Source: Nocardia farcinica (lineage in GTDB: Bacteria; Actinomycetota; Actinomycetes; Mycobacteriales; Mycobacteriaceae). From it: DNA of 64,000 bases. Under the pieces are notes generated by a model, which did not search any database, had not been told where the DNA came from, and worked only from the letters and a program-made list of their open reading frames with translations. A program made the position numbers and the translations under genes. Shown piece by piece: positions 1 to 8,049 of this stretch (position 1 is its first letter; every line of letters starts with the position of its first letter). The stretch lies in contig NZ_LN868938.1 of NCBI RefSeq assembly GCF_001182745.1, positions 3,534,001 through 3,598,000 on the forward strand, read 5' to 3'.

Positions 1-413
1 GAGTGGATGCCGGGGCGGGCCAGGCTCTCGAAGTTCTTCTTGACCACGTCGCCGGTCAGTTCGGTGCCGTCGTGGAAGGTCACGTCCTCACGCAGCGTGA
101 AGTGGTAGATCCTGGCGTCGGTGACCTCCCACGAGGTGGCCAGCCAGGGCTCGAGCCCCTTGGTGTCGGGGTTGTAGAACACCAGCGAGTCCGACAGCGC
201 GCGGGCCACGGTGCGCCACACCTGGTTGACCACGGCCGCGTCGACGCCGTTGTAGTCGGCGGACAGGCCGATGTTGAGGGTTCCCCCCGCCACCGGCTCC
301 CCGGAGGCGTCGCCTCCCGAGGTTCCGCCACCTGCGCAGGCGGTCGCCACCAGCGCCACCAGCGTGGCGGCCGCCGCGACGCGCCAGCCCCCTCTCTTCC
401 ACCCGACTGCCAC
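1..413 (-). CDS. ABC transporter family-5 substrate-binding lipoprotein (N-terminal part, runs off window)
   Basis: This is the N-terminal 137 codons of an extracytoplasmic solute-binding protein of the peptide/nickel/opine family (SBP_bac_5); the rest lies outside the window. I chose a GTG start at 413 because an AAAGGAG-like ribosome site sits just before it. The protein opens with a basic stretch (VAVGWKRGGWR), then a hydrophobic Ala/Val/Leu segment and a lipobox-like LVATAC, so it is probably a lipid-anchored lipoprotein cleaved before Cys26. After a Gly/Ser-rich linker comes GGTLNIGLSADYNGVDA, and further on LEPWLATSWEVTD and YHFTLREDVTFHDGTELT, typical of the N-terminal lobe of family-5 binding proteins (known family pattern). 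The permease and ATPase genes would be expected beyond the left edge. The substrate cannot be told from this part. Confidence 0.85.
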   Translation of the reverse strand, partial: MAVGWKRGGWRVAAAATLVALVATACAGGGTSGGDASGEPVAGGTLNIGLSADYNGVDAAVVNQVWRTVARALSDSLVFYNPDTKGLEPWLATSWEVTDARIYHFTLREDVTFHDGTELTGDVVKKNFESLARPGIH

Positions 414-581
414 GTACCGACTCCTTTCGCGCACGACCCGCGGAGCACGTGCTGCTGCCACGGGCACGGTCGAGCACCCCCGGATGCCGCGCGCACCTGC
501 GCTTTTCGACGGGGAACCGGGACTCGATCGCTGCATGGGAGGTTCCCAGCCGGGCGCTTCGATGCGAATGGTTTGCCTCAG

Positions 582-598
582 TGGTGTTTTAATCACCA
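582..598. promoter_or_regulatory. Imperfect palindrome in the divergent 374-bp intergenic region 414-787
   Basis: The 414-787 gap lies between the divergent lipoprotein gene and the cyclase gene. The only structure I can point to is TGGTG-N7-CACCA at 582-598, with an AT-rich centre that stands out in this GC-rich DNA. The position, about 170 bp before the lipoprotein start and 190 bp before the cyclase start, would suit a regulator site, but this is inference. A pair GACAT/ATGTC also flanks 747-773 just before the cyclase. No clear -35/-10 pair was found, and no coding ORF in the gap is convincing. Confidence 0.25.
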
Positions 599-787
599 GT
601 CGCTGGACCACTGATCCGGCGCGTGCGATGTGCCACGGCCGGACCGCCGGACGGCACGGTCGTGATGCCACGAACCCCTGCCCCGGCCCCTCCGCGCGCC
701 CTGGCACGGCCCTCCGGGAGACGCCGGCCGTCCCGCTCGCGCGGTGACATGTTTGCGCTCGGACGGTATGTCCGATTTGATGCCCTC

Positions 788-1978
788 ATGAGCAATGGCG
801 CCAGAGAAGTCGACGTCTGCGTGGTGGGGCTCGGGCCGACCGGCCGGGCGCTGGCGCACCGGGCCGCCCGGGCCGGGATGAGCGTGACGGCCGTCGACCC
901 GCGGCCGGAGCGGTTGTTCCCGCCCACCTTCTCCTGCTGGATCGACGAGCTGCCGGACTGGTTGCCACGCGAGGTGATCGCCAGCCGGATCGAGGCGCCG
1001 GTGGTGTGGACCCAGAGCGAGCATCGCATCCAGCGGCCGTACGCGGTGCTGTCCAAGCAGGGGCTGTTCGACGCGTTGTCGCTCGAGGACGCCACCGTGC
1101 TGGCCGGGCGGGCGCGCCGGGTCGACGCGCACGAGGTCGAGCTCGCGGACGGGACCGTGGTGCGGGCGGCGACGGTCTTCGACACCAGGGGCCTGCCCAC
1201 CACCGGAGCGCGGCGGGCGGCCAGCGCGCACGGCATCTTCGTCGACGAGGAGACCGCGGCGCCGATGGTGCGCCCCGGCGAAGGTCTGCTGCTGGACTGG
1301 CGGCCGGAGAACGGCGCAGGGCCGGACGAGCCGCCGTCGTTCCTGTACGCGGTGCCGCTGGGCGACGGCACGGTGATCTTCGAGGAGACCAGCCTCGGCC
1401 TGCGCGGCGGCATGCCCCAGCACGTGCTGCGCAAACGCACCCTGGCCAGGCTCGCCGCGCACGGGATCAGGCTGACCGGCGAAGAGCCGACCGAGGCGGC
1501 GCACTACCCGCTGGACCAGCCGCCGCCGCGCAAGGGCACCGCGCGCGCCATCGAGTTCGGCTCACGCGGCGGCATGATGCACCCGTGCACCGGCTACAGC
1601 GTGGCCGACTCGCTGGCCCTGGTCGACACCGCGATCGACGCGCTGCGCGCGGGCCGCGACCCGGTGGCGGCGCTGTGGCCGTGGCAGGCCCGGCTGGTGT
1701 ACTGGATGCGCATGCGCGGTCTCTACGGCCTCGGCCGGTTGACCACCGAACAGTCGATCGCCATGTTCGAGGCGTTCTTCACCGAGTCCGAGCGCGGGCA
1801 GCACGCGCTGCTGTCGGCGCACGCCGACTACACCGCGCTCGGGGCGGTGCTGTTCAACACCGTGGCCCACACCTGGCCGTTCCGCTGGCGCTACGACCTG
1901 GTGGGCTGGACCAACCGCAACCGCTGGGCCGGGTACGAGTTCGAACCCGCCCGCGAGAAGACACCCGAGCTGGACTGA
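788..1978 (+). CDS. Lycopene cyclase-family FAD-dependent protein
   Basis: This 396-residue flavoprotein resembles the lycopene beta-cyclase family (CrtY/CrtL-like), which closes the end rings of lycopene in carotenoid synthesis. The N-terminus has a Rossmann dinucleotide-binding fold VDVCVVGLGPTGRALA at about residues 8-23, followed by an acidic VDPRPE at the expected strand end. The segment PPTFSCWIDELPDWL corresponds to the family's Pro-x-x-x-x-x-Trp-x-x-Glu region. Family-like later motifs are FLYAVPLGDGTVIFEETSL and GMMHPCTGYSVADSLALVDTAIDALR. The ATG at 788 was chosen because homology begins immediately after it; an in-frame ATG at 749 is the alternative and neither has a strong ribosome site. 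No other carotenoid gene lies in the window, so the substrate is inferred from family only. It converges with the ABC operon, 15 bp from stop to stop. Confidence 0.75.
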   Translation: MSNGAREVDVCVVGLGPTGRALAHRAARAGMSVTAVDPRPERLFPPTFSCWIDELPDWLPREVIASRIEAPVVWTQSEHRIQRPYAVLSKQGLFDALSLEDATVLAGRARRVDAHEVELADGTVVRAATVFDTRGLPTTGARRAASAHGIFVDEETAAPMVRPGEGLLLDWRPENGAGPDEPPSFLYAVPLGDGTVIFEETSLGLRGGMPQHVLRKRTLARLAAHGIRLTGEEPTEAAHYPLDQPPPRKGTARAIEFGSRGGMMHPCTGYSVADSLALVDTAIDALRAGRDPVAALWPWQARLVYWMRMRGLYGLGRLTTEQSIAMFEAFFTESERGQHALLSAHADYTALGAVLFNTVAHTWPFRWRYDLVGWTNRNRWAGYEFEPAREKTPELD

Positions 1979-1993
1979 GCCTGCCGGACCGGT

Positions 1994-2899
1994 CTAGCTG
2001 GTCTCGGCGGCCCGCCGGTAACCGCGCACCGCCGGCCAGGCGAACACGACGATCATGCCGACGGTCCAGGCCACGGTCTTCAGCAGCGGCTCGGCGACCG
2101 GGCCGCCATAGGACAACCCGCGCATGGCGTCGATCGCGGTGCTCATCGGCTGATTGGCCACCACGTCCTGCAGCCAGGTCGGGTAGGCGAAGACCGGCAC
2201 GAAGCCGGTGTTGAAGAACATCAGCAGCGTGTTGATGATGCCGATGACGCTGACCAGCAGCACGCCCTCGGTCAGCGTGGCCAGCGCGGTCACCAGCACC
2301 GCGAAGCCGACGCCGAACAGGACGGGGATGCCGATCAACGCGATCGCCGCCAGCGGGCCCTGGCCGAACCGGAAGCCGAGCGCGAAACCGACGGCCAGCA
2401 CGAACAGCGTCGTGATGAACACCCGGACCGCCTCGGCCAGCAGCCGACCGGTCAGGCCGGCGGCCCGGTTCATCGGCATGGTGTGGAAGCGGGCCAGCAG
2501 GCCGGTGGTCTTCTCCACCTTGAAGCCCAGCGCGCTGACCACCGCGCCGGACATGGCCGCCACCAGGCAGATCATCGGCACCTGGCCGTAGACCGACGGC
2601 ATGCCGGTGGCGGTGGTGATGGAGTTGCCGAGCACGATCTTGAACATCAGCAACGTGGCCGCCGGGTAGACCAGCGTCTGGATGGTGGTGGCCGGGTCGC
2701 GCAGCCAGCCGATCAGCAGCCGCTTGCACTGGAGCACGCTGTGCCTGGCCCAGGTGAGCGGAGAGTTCTCCGAGCGGCCCCGCACCGCGGGCAGCTCGTG
2801 GAAGGTCGTGCCCGCCTCGGTGCCGGCCTGCTCGCTCGTGGCGCTCGCCTCCTCCGACGGGGTGGTCGTGACTGTCGCCGTGCTCTGCACCGAACTCAT
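1994..2899 (-). CDS. ABC-2 type transporter permease (DrrB/DrrC-like), second permease
   Basis: This 301-residue membrane protein is the last gene of a three-gene exporter operon. Its N-terminal 60 residues are Ser/Thr/Glu-rich and hydrophilic. About six hydrophobic segments follow, starting with TIQTLVYPAATLLMFKIVLGN and including VFITTLFVLAVGFALGF and GVLLVSVIGIINTLLMFFNTG. The conserved ABC-2 stretch TGLLARFHTMPMNRAAGLTGR lies between the second and third segments, and NTGFVPVFAYPTWLQDVVANQPMS resembles the 'P-x-x-x-P-x-W-L' region of daunorubicin-exporter permeases. Its ATG overlaps the stop of the previous permease by 4 bp (ATGA), indicating translational coupling. With its sister it likely forms the heterodimeric membrane channel. 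The substrate is unknown; lipids or hydrophobic natural products are usual in this family. Confidence 0.88.
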   Translation of the reverse strand: MSSVQSTATVTTTPSEEASATSEQAGTEAGTTFHELPAVRGRSENSPLTWARHSVLQCKRLLIGWLRDPATTIQTLVYPAATLLMFKIVLGNSITTATGMPSVYGQVPMICLVAAMSGAVVSALGFKVEKTTGLLARFHTMPMNRAAGLTGRLLAEAVRVFITTLFVLAVGFALGFRFGQGPLAAIALIGIPVLFGVGFAVLVTALATLTEGVLLVSVIGIINTLLMFFNTGFVPVFAYPTWLQDVVANQPMSTAIDAMRGLSYGGPVAEPLLKTVAWTVGMIVVFAWPAVRGYRRAAETS

Positions 2900-3708
2900 G
2901 CCCGCCTCACACTCGCCCACACCGCGAACGGGGTGAACACCACTGCCATTGCGATGACCCAGACCAACGGCACCCACAACACGCCCCAGCTCACCCCGTC
3001 GGAGGCCATGTCGCGCAACGCGAACGAGAACTGGGAGATCGGCTGGTTGCGCACGAACGGCTGGATCCATTCGGGGAAATTGCGTTCCGGCACGAAGCCG
3101 CAGGACAGCATGCCGAAGATCAGCGTCGGCAGGGTCAGCGCCTGGCTGAGCTGCTCGGGGCTCTTGGTCAGGCTGCCGAGGCCGTCGGCGCCGATGGCCA
3201 GCACGGTGCCGATCACCAGCGCGGACACGCAGAACAACACCGCCTGCCCGATGCCCGCCTCGAACCGGAAACCGATCATGTGACCGAACAGCAGGGCGCC
3301 CACCAGCGAGGTCAGCGAGCGGACGATGCCCGCGCTGATCCTGGACAGGAAGGGCACCAGGGTGCCGATCGGCATGGTCTGCAGCCGGGTGCTCAGGCCG
3401 GTCATGGCCTCGAAGGCGGCCAGCTGGGCGTTGGAGAGCATGGTGACCGACATGGTCTGCAACACGATGATCGGCATGACGAACTGCGCGTAGTCGATGC
3501 CGTGGAACTTCATGACGTACCGCAGCGGCAGGTAGAAGCCGAGGGTGAACACCAGCGGGGTGATGAAGGCGACGACCAGCTCGCCCTTGGTCGCCATCGT
3601 CCACACCACGCGGCCGGTCAGCGCGCGCCACTGCGCGAACGACGACGGCGCGGCCTGCGGCAGTTCGGCGAACAGGTCGGTGCGGGTCGGCTCGGCGACG
3701 GCGGTCAC
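2896..3708 (-). CDS. ABC-2 type transporter permease (DrrB-like), first permease
   Basis: This 270-residue polytopic membrane protein is homologous to its downstream neighbour. Hydrophobic segments include ELVVAFITPLVFTLGFYLPL, VMPIIVLQTMSVTMLSNA, LTSLVGALLFGHMIGF, AVLFCVSALVIGTVLAIGA and a final GVLWVPLVWVIAMAVVFTPFAVWAS. The family motif appears as TGLSTRLQTMPIGTLVPFLSR, and FVPERNFPEWIQPFVRNQPISQF matches the characteristic loop before the last membrane helix. The start is a GTG that overlaps the ATPase stop by 4 bp (GTGA), which fixes the reading start and shows coupling. It is expected to pair with the 1994-2899 permease and be powered by the 3705-4712 ATPase. Confidence 0.88.
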   Translation of the reverse strand: MTAVAEPTRTDLFAELPQAAPSSFAQWRALTGRVVWTMATKGELVVAFITPLVFTLGFYLPLRYVMKFHGIDYAQFVMPIIVLQTMSVTMLSNAQLAAFEAMTGLSTRLQTMPIGTLVPFLSRISAGIVRSLTSLVGALLFGHMIGFRFEAGIGQAVLFCVSALVIGTVLAIGADGLGSLTKSPEQLSQALTLPTLIFGMLSCGFVPERNFPEWIQPFVRNQPISQFSFALRDMASDGVSWGVLWVPLVWVIAMAVVFTPFAVWASVRRA

Positions 3709-4712
3709 GCGCCACCGCCCGAGTGACCGGTGAGCGAGAGGAACACGTCGTCGAGGGAGGGCCTGCGCAGGGCGATGTCGGCCAGTTCGACACCGGCGGC
3801 GTCGAGCCTGCGCAGCGCCTCGGCGAGGGTGGCCGCGCCCTCTGGCGCGGGGATGGACAGCTGCTCGCCGCCCTTGCCCGCCTGGATCTCGGCCAGCACC
3901 GCGGCGGGCACCAGGTCGCCGAGGGCATAGGCGGCGATGTCGAGCTTGCTCGGGTCGAGCGGGACCACCTCGCAGTAGCTGCCGCCGGTGCGCTCCTTGA
4001 GCTCGTCGGCGGTGCCCTCGGCGATGACGGTGCCCTTGTCGATGACGATGATGTTGTCGCTGAGCACGTCGGCCTCCTCGAGGTACTGCGTGGTCAGCAG
4101 GACGGTGATGCCCTGGTCCTTGAGCACGGTGACCAGATCCCACACGCCCTGGCGGCTGCGCGGGTCGAGGCCGGTGGTCGGCTCGTCGAGGAAGACCACC
4201 TCGGGGCGCACCACCAGGCCGCAGGCGATGTCCACGCGCCTGCGCATGCCGCCGGAGAAGGTGCGCACCGGGCGCTTGCCCGCGCCGACCAGGTCGAACT
4301 CCTCGAGCAGGGTGTCGGCGCGCTTGCGGGCGGCGGACTTGCCCAGGCCCATCAGCCTGCCGAACAGCTCGAGGTTCTCCCGGCCGGAGAGGTTCTCGTC
4401 CAGGGCGGCGTACTGGCCGGTCATCATGATCGAACGGCGCACCCCCGCCGGGTCGGTGCGCACGTCGTGTCCGGCGACGATCGCGGTGCCCGAGTCCGGC
4501 CGCAGCAGGGTCGACAGCACCTTGACCGTGGTGGTCTTGCCCGCGCCGTTGGGTCCGAGGATGCCGAGCACCGACGCCTTGGCCGCGGTGAAGCTGATAC
4601 CGCGCAGCGCGTGCACCTCGCCGAAGGACTTGTGGACGTCCTGGACGACGACGGCGGGCTCGACGCCCGCCGGCACGCCCGCGGGTGATTCGGCCTGGGG
4701 GGAACTCGGCAT
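3705..4712 (-). CDS. ABC exporter ATPase, DrrA family
   Basis: This 335-residue nucleotide-binding subunit is the first gene of the exporter operon. Walker A is GPNGAGKTT at residues 53-61, the Q-loop Gln is near 100, the signature SGGMR is at 153-157 and Walker B VVFLDEPTTGLDP starts at about 172. The C-terminal about 80 residues after the ATPase core match the extra regulatory region of daunorubicin-resistance ATPases. The ATG at 4712 was chosen over an upstream in-frame ATG at 4811 because GGAGAG sits 5-10 bases before it and homology begins just after. The operon order ATPase-permease-permease with 4-bp overlaps is the classic DrrABC arrangement. It could export a secondary metabolite, but no sequence evidence links it to the NRPS locus 6.6 kb away. 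Confidence 0.92.
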   Translation of the reverse strand: MPSSPQAESPAGVPAGVEPAVVVQDVHKSFGEVHALRGISFTAAKASVLGILGPNGAGKTTTVKVLSTLLRPDSGTAIVAGHDVRTDPAGVRRSIMMTGQYAALDENLSGRENLELFGRLMGLGKSAARKRADTLLEEFDLVGAGKRPVRTFSGGMRRRVDIACGLVVRPEVVFLDEPTTGLDPRSRQGVWDLVTVLKDQGITVLLTTQYLEEADVLSDNIIVIDKGTVIAEGTADELKERTGGSYCEVVPLDPSKLDIAAYALGDLVPAAVLAEIQAGKGGEQLSIPAPEGAATLAEALRRLDAAGVELADIALRRPSLDDVFLSLTGHSGGGA

Positions 4713-5106
4713 CAACTCTCCACTGTCTCTGGGCGGCGACTCGATCGCCGAACACCTGTCGAACACGTCCGGGGTGGTGATCCGTACCGCCCGGCGCGAT
4801 GTTACCGGCATTCACTTCAAACGTCGGGTCGGCGTTCTGTACCCGCTCACAGTGCCGACCAAATGTGTCCTTGCTCACATTCGCCCGGCGTTCTCGCCGC
4901 TGCCCGGAATCGCCCCTGGTCGAAGTGATTTCGGGCAGCGCAAGGGCAGTGCGCGCGCCTTGTCGGCCGGACGCGGCCACCCATAGGGTGGTCCACGGGG
5001 GACCGAGAACTCACTCGTCCGGTGGGACGCGCCGGCAGTTCGGCCCGCGGGGTCGGCTCGATTCGGGTGGGACCACCAGCGGGTCGATACTGCGAAGAGG
5101 TGATCG
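4713..5106. other. Divergent intergenic region (394 bp) between exporter operon and aldehyde dehydrogenase
   Basis: This gap must hold the promoters of two divergent units. A direct repeat CGAACAC occurs at 4749-4755 and 4760-4766, one helical turn apart and about 40 bp before the ATPase start, so it is a candidate regulator site for the exporter (inference). The stretch 4800-4890 is less GC-rich than its surroundings. I could not identify a convincing -35/-10 pair on either strand, and small ORFs here look like chance. Confidence 0.3.
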
Positions 5107-6633
5107 ATGGCCGAGTCTGCGCAGCCACGCCTGGCGGCGCATCCGGGAGGCACGGGCCGAACGAGTGTGTTGACGTCCTACGACCCGCGCACCGGGGAAG
5201 CGGTCGGCGAGTATCCGGTGCAGCGCACCGCCGAGGTGGCGCGCGCCGTCCGCGCGGCCCGCGCTGCCGAGAAGTGGTGGGGCGGGCTGGGTTTCGGCGG
5301 CCGCAAGCGCTGGCTGCTGGACTGGAAGCGCGCCATCGCCCGCCGGTCCGGCGAGCTGGTCGAGCTGATCTGCACCGAGACCGGCAAACCGGAGGCCGAC
5401 GCGGCCATCGAGGTGGTGCTCGCCATCGAGAATCTCGACTGGGCCGCCCGCAACGCCGCCCGCGCGCTGGGCAGGCGCTCCCTCGGCCGCAACTGGCTCA
5501 CCCGCAACCACAAGGCCACCGTCGGCTACCTGCCGCTGGGCGTGGTCGGCGTGCTCGGCCCGTGGAACAACCCCGTCTACACCCCGATGGGCTCGATCGC
5601 CTACGCGATGGCGGCCGGGAACGCGGTGGTGTTCAAACCGCACGAACTGACCACCGGGGTCGGAGTGTGGCTCGCCGAGAGCTGGCGGGCGCTGGCTCCC
5701 GACCAGCCGGTGTTGCAGGCGGTGACCGGCGACGACGCCACCGGGCTCGCATTGTGCCGCGCCGAGGTCGACAAGGTCGCCTACGCCGGGACGGAGGCGG
5801 GCGCGCGGGAAGTGATCGCCGGGTGCGCGGAGACGATGACCCCGGTCGTCGTCGAACGCGACGACAAGGGCGCGATGATCGTGCACGTCGACGCCAAACT
5901 CGACGACGCCGCCGAGGCCGCGGTGTACGGCGCGATGGCCAACGCGGGCCAGAATCCCAGCGGCGTGCAGTGCGCCTACGTCGCCGATTCGGTCTACGAC
6001 TCCTTCCTGCACCTGGTGATCGCCCAGGCGCGCAGGCTGCGCCCGGGCGCCGACCGGCGCGCCTCCTACGGTCCGATGATCATGGAGGCGCAGGCGGACG
6101 TGGTGCGCAGACAGGTGCGCGACGCGCTGGCCCGCGGCGGGCGGGCGGTGGTCGGCGGCCTGGAGTCCATCCGCGAGCCCTATATCGAGCCGATCGTGCT
6201 GGCCGAGGTGCCCGAGGAGAGCCTGGCCGTCACCGGCGAGGCGATCGGTCCGGTGCTGGTGGTGAACCGGGTGGCGAGCATGGAGGAGGCGGCCGAACGG
6301 GTCAACGCGACCGGCAACGCGGTCGCGGTCTCGGTGTTCACCCGCGACGTGCACAGCATCGAGGCCTTCGCCGAGCGGCTGCGCGTGGGCGTGGTGACGA
6401 TCAACTCGGCCACCGCCTACACCGGAATCCCCGCCCTGCCCTACGGCGGCGTCGGCGAGTACGGGCACGGCCACAGCCACGGCGACGAGGGATTGCGCGA
6501 GTTCAGCCGCACGCTGTCGATCGCGCGCAAGCGCTACCGCGGGACGGTGAACCTGACCACCTTCGATCGCCATCCCCGGCACCTGCGGGCGGCGACCGCG
6601 ATCTTCCAGCTGCGCCACGCCCGGCGGCCCTGA
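5107..6633 (+). CDS. Aldehyde dehydrogenase-family protein lacking the catalytic cysteine
   Basis: This 508-residue protein covers the full aldehyde dehydrogenase (ALDH) superfamily fold. Cofactor-domain motifs are visible: GVLGPWNNPVY (substrate/NAD loop, near 155) and GNAVVFKPHELT (the Lys that binds the NAD ribose, near 178). The residue normally acting as general base is kept in VVVERDDKGAMIV (near 255). The active-site block, normally N-A-G-Q-x-C, reads NAGQNPSGVQC at 279-289: Pro284 stands where the nucleophilic Cys should be, and the nearest Cys is five residues later. Reading 5941-5985 by hand confirms these codons. A normal NAD-dependent oxidation is therefore doubtful; it may be a pseudoenzyme, use Cys289, or do other chemistry. 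GAAGAGGTGA precedes the ATG. Its stop abuts the convergent TetR gene with no gap. Confidence 0.85.
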   Translation: MAESAQPRLAAHPGGTGRTSVLTSYDPRTGEAVGEYPVQRTAEVARAVRAARAAEKWWGGLGFGGRKRWLLDWKRAIARRSGELVELICTETGKPEADAAIEVVLAIENLDWAARNAARALGRRSLGRNWLTRNHKATVGYLPLGVVGVLGPWNNPVYTPMGSIAYAMAAGNAVVFKPHELTTGVGVWLAESWRALAPDQPVLQAVTGDDATGLALCRAEVDKVAYAGTEAGAREVIAGCAETMTPVVVERDDKGAMIVHVDAKLDDAAEAAVYGAMANAGQNPSGVQCAYVADSVYDSFLHLVIAQARRLRPGADRRASYGPMIMEAQADVVRRQVRDALARGGRAVVGGLESIREPYIEPIVLAEVPEESLAVTGEAIGPVLVVNRVASMEEAAERVNATGNAVAVSVFTRDVHSIEAFAERLRVGVVTINSATAYTGIPALPYGGVGEYGHGHSHGDEGLREFSRTLSIARKRYRGTVNLTTFDRHPRHLRAATAIFQLRHARRP

Positions 6634-7914
6634 TCAGCCGAGCAGGACCGCCTCCATCAGCGCGGTGACGCGGGCGAGCTGGGCCGGGCGCGAGTCGAAC
6701 CGGATCAGCCGCCCGACGTCGATGACCTGACCGATCGCGGCGTGCACGCGGAAGCGCGCCTCGATCGGGTCACCGTCGAGCAGGTTGGCCCACTCGAGCA
6801 CGTTCTGGCGCTGGATGGCGCGCAGCTTGTGCTGTTCGGCCTGCGGCAGGTTGCTGAACTCGGCGTAGTACACCGGCATGATCTCCGGCATCGCGAAGGT
6901 CAGCTTGGCCTGCCGCGCGGCGATGCGGCGCACCGCGTCGGGGCGGCTGGTCGCCTCGGCCAGCGCTTCGGTGATCGCCACCGAGACGCGGTCGCCGGTG
7001 CGGTGGAAGGCCGCGGCGAGCAGGTCGGCCTTGCTGGAGAAGTAGCGGTACACGCTGGAGGCGTTGATGCCGACGGCGGCGCCGATCTCCTCGATGCTGG
7101 CCTCGTGGTAGCCCTGGCGGCCGAAGATGCGGATCGCCTCGGTGAGCAGTTGTTCGCGTTTCGAGGTGACCGGCAGGCCGCGCGGGGCGGGCTCGTCCTC
7201 GGTGTCCACCGGCGCGGGCGGCAACTCGGTCCGCAGGATCGCCCAGCACATGTCGCGCAGCAGCGGCAGCAGCCGGGCGCCGGAGAGCGCGGTGCGGTGC
7301 GCGGCGATGCTGGCGACCGCGCTCATCACCGCGGCCGACAGCATCCGCAGGTCCGCCGGGTCGGCGCCGGGCCGCAGCCGGGCGATCGGGGCGGCGATGG
7401 TGTCGTTGAGTTCGTCGTAGATGCGGCGGATGCGCAGCCGGTCCTCGCGCTCGAGGTAGCGGCGCTCCCAGCGGTACAGGCCGGCCTCGCGGCGGATGTC
7501 GATGGTGTGCTCGCTGATCGCCTTGATGACCGCGTCCAGGCGCGGCTCGGGGTCGAGCGCCGGGTCGTCGGCGGCCTGGGCCACCTGCAGCAGGTGCCGG
7601 GCGCCCTCCTCGGCGGCGGCCACGAGCAGCGCGTACTTGTTGGCGAAGTGCCGGTACAGGGCGGGGCCGGAGATGCCGACCTCGGCCGCGATCTCGTCGA
7701 CGCCGACCGGGTAGTAGCCGCGTTCGCTGAACGCGCGCGCGGCCGCCCGCACGATCTGCGCCTTGCGGTCCTTGGGCCGACGCCGCACGCCGGCTTCGCC
7801 GCCCGAGCGGTTCGCCGTCGCACCCGAACCGTTCCCGGCCGGGGCCGCCGCCGCGGTCGGGCCCGAGTCGGGTCGCGCCGCCGCGAGATCGACCTCGCCG
7901 TGTTCCGCGACCAT
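6634..7914 (-). CDS. Transcriptional regulator with two tandem TetR/AcrR domains
   Basis: This 426-residue protein is about twice the usual TetR length (about 200). Residues 1-45 are a low-complexity Ala/Gly/Pro stretch ending in a basic RRRPKDRK. The first helix-turn-helix (about 49-100) is IVRAAARAFSERGYYPVGVDEI followed by VGISGPALYRHFANKYALL. A second (about 250-300) is LLTEAIRIFGRQGYHEASIEEI followed by VGINASSVYRYFSSKADLL. Each is followed by an all-helical region, so it looks like a tandem duplication making a built-in pseudo-dimer. It is transcribed divergently from the enoyl-CoA hydratase gene, and direct repeats in the shared promoter region are its likely binding sites (inference). 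Fatty acid or acyl-CoA control would fit its neighbours. Confidence 0.9.
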   Translation of the reverse strand: MVAEHGEVDLAAARPDSGPTAAAAPAGNGSGATANRSGGEAGVRRRPKDRKAQIVRAAARAFSERGYYPVGVDEIAAEVGISGPALYRHFANKYALLVAAAEEGARHLLQVAQAADDPALDPEPRLDAVIKAISEHTIDIRREAGLYRWERRYLEREDRLRIRRIYDELNDTIAAPIARLRPGADPADLRMLSAAVMSAVASIAAHRTALSGARLLPLLRDMCWAILRTELPPAPVDTEDEPAPRGLPVTSKREQLLTEAIRIFGRQGYHEASIEEIGAAVGINASSVYRYFSSKADLLAAAFHRTGDRVSVAITEALAEATSRPDAVRRIAARQAKLTFAMPEIMPVYYAEFSNLPQAEQHKLRAIQRQNVLEWANLLDGDPIEARFRVHAAIGQVIDVGRLIRFDSRPAQLARVTALMEAVLLG

Positions 7915-7947
7915 GCACCTCTCCCGTTCCGGACCGGCGCCGCGTGG

Positions 7948-8002
7948 TTGACAGCGCCGGACAAGTCACCTTAAGTTAACCACAATTCGCAAAGTTAACC
8001 AC
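7948..8002 (+). promoter_or_regulatory. Candidate promoter with two AGTTAACCAC operator repeats
   Basis: TTGACA at 7948-7953 is a perfect -35 hexamer; 17 bp later lies TTAAGT (7971-7976), a weak -10. The sequence AGTTAACCAC occurs twice, at 7974-7983 and 7993-8002, 19 bp apart, and each contains the self-complementary GTTAAC. The first repeat overlaps the proposed -10. The site lies between the divergent tandem-TetR gene (start 7914) and the hydratase gene (start 8050), the usual place for a TetR-type repressor to control itself and its neighbour. Confidence 0.5.
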
Positions 8003-8049
8003 CATTCACGGTCCGGCGCCCGCCGAATCTCCGATCAGGAGCGCACCAC

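Noticed and set aside
1994..4712. The DrrABC-type exporter as the transporter of the NRPS products
   Set aside because: It is separated by more than 6 kb of unrelated metabolic genes on both strands; nothing in the sequence ties it to the peptide cluster.
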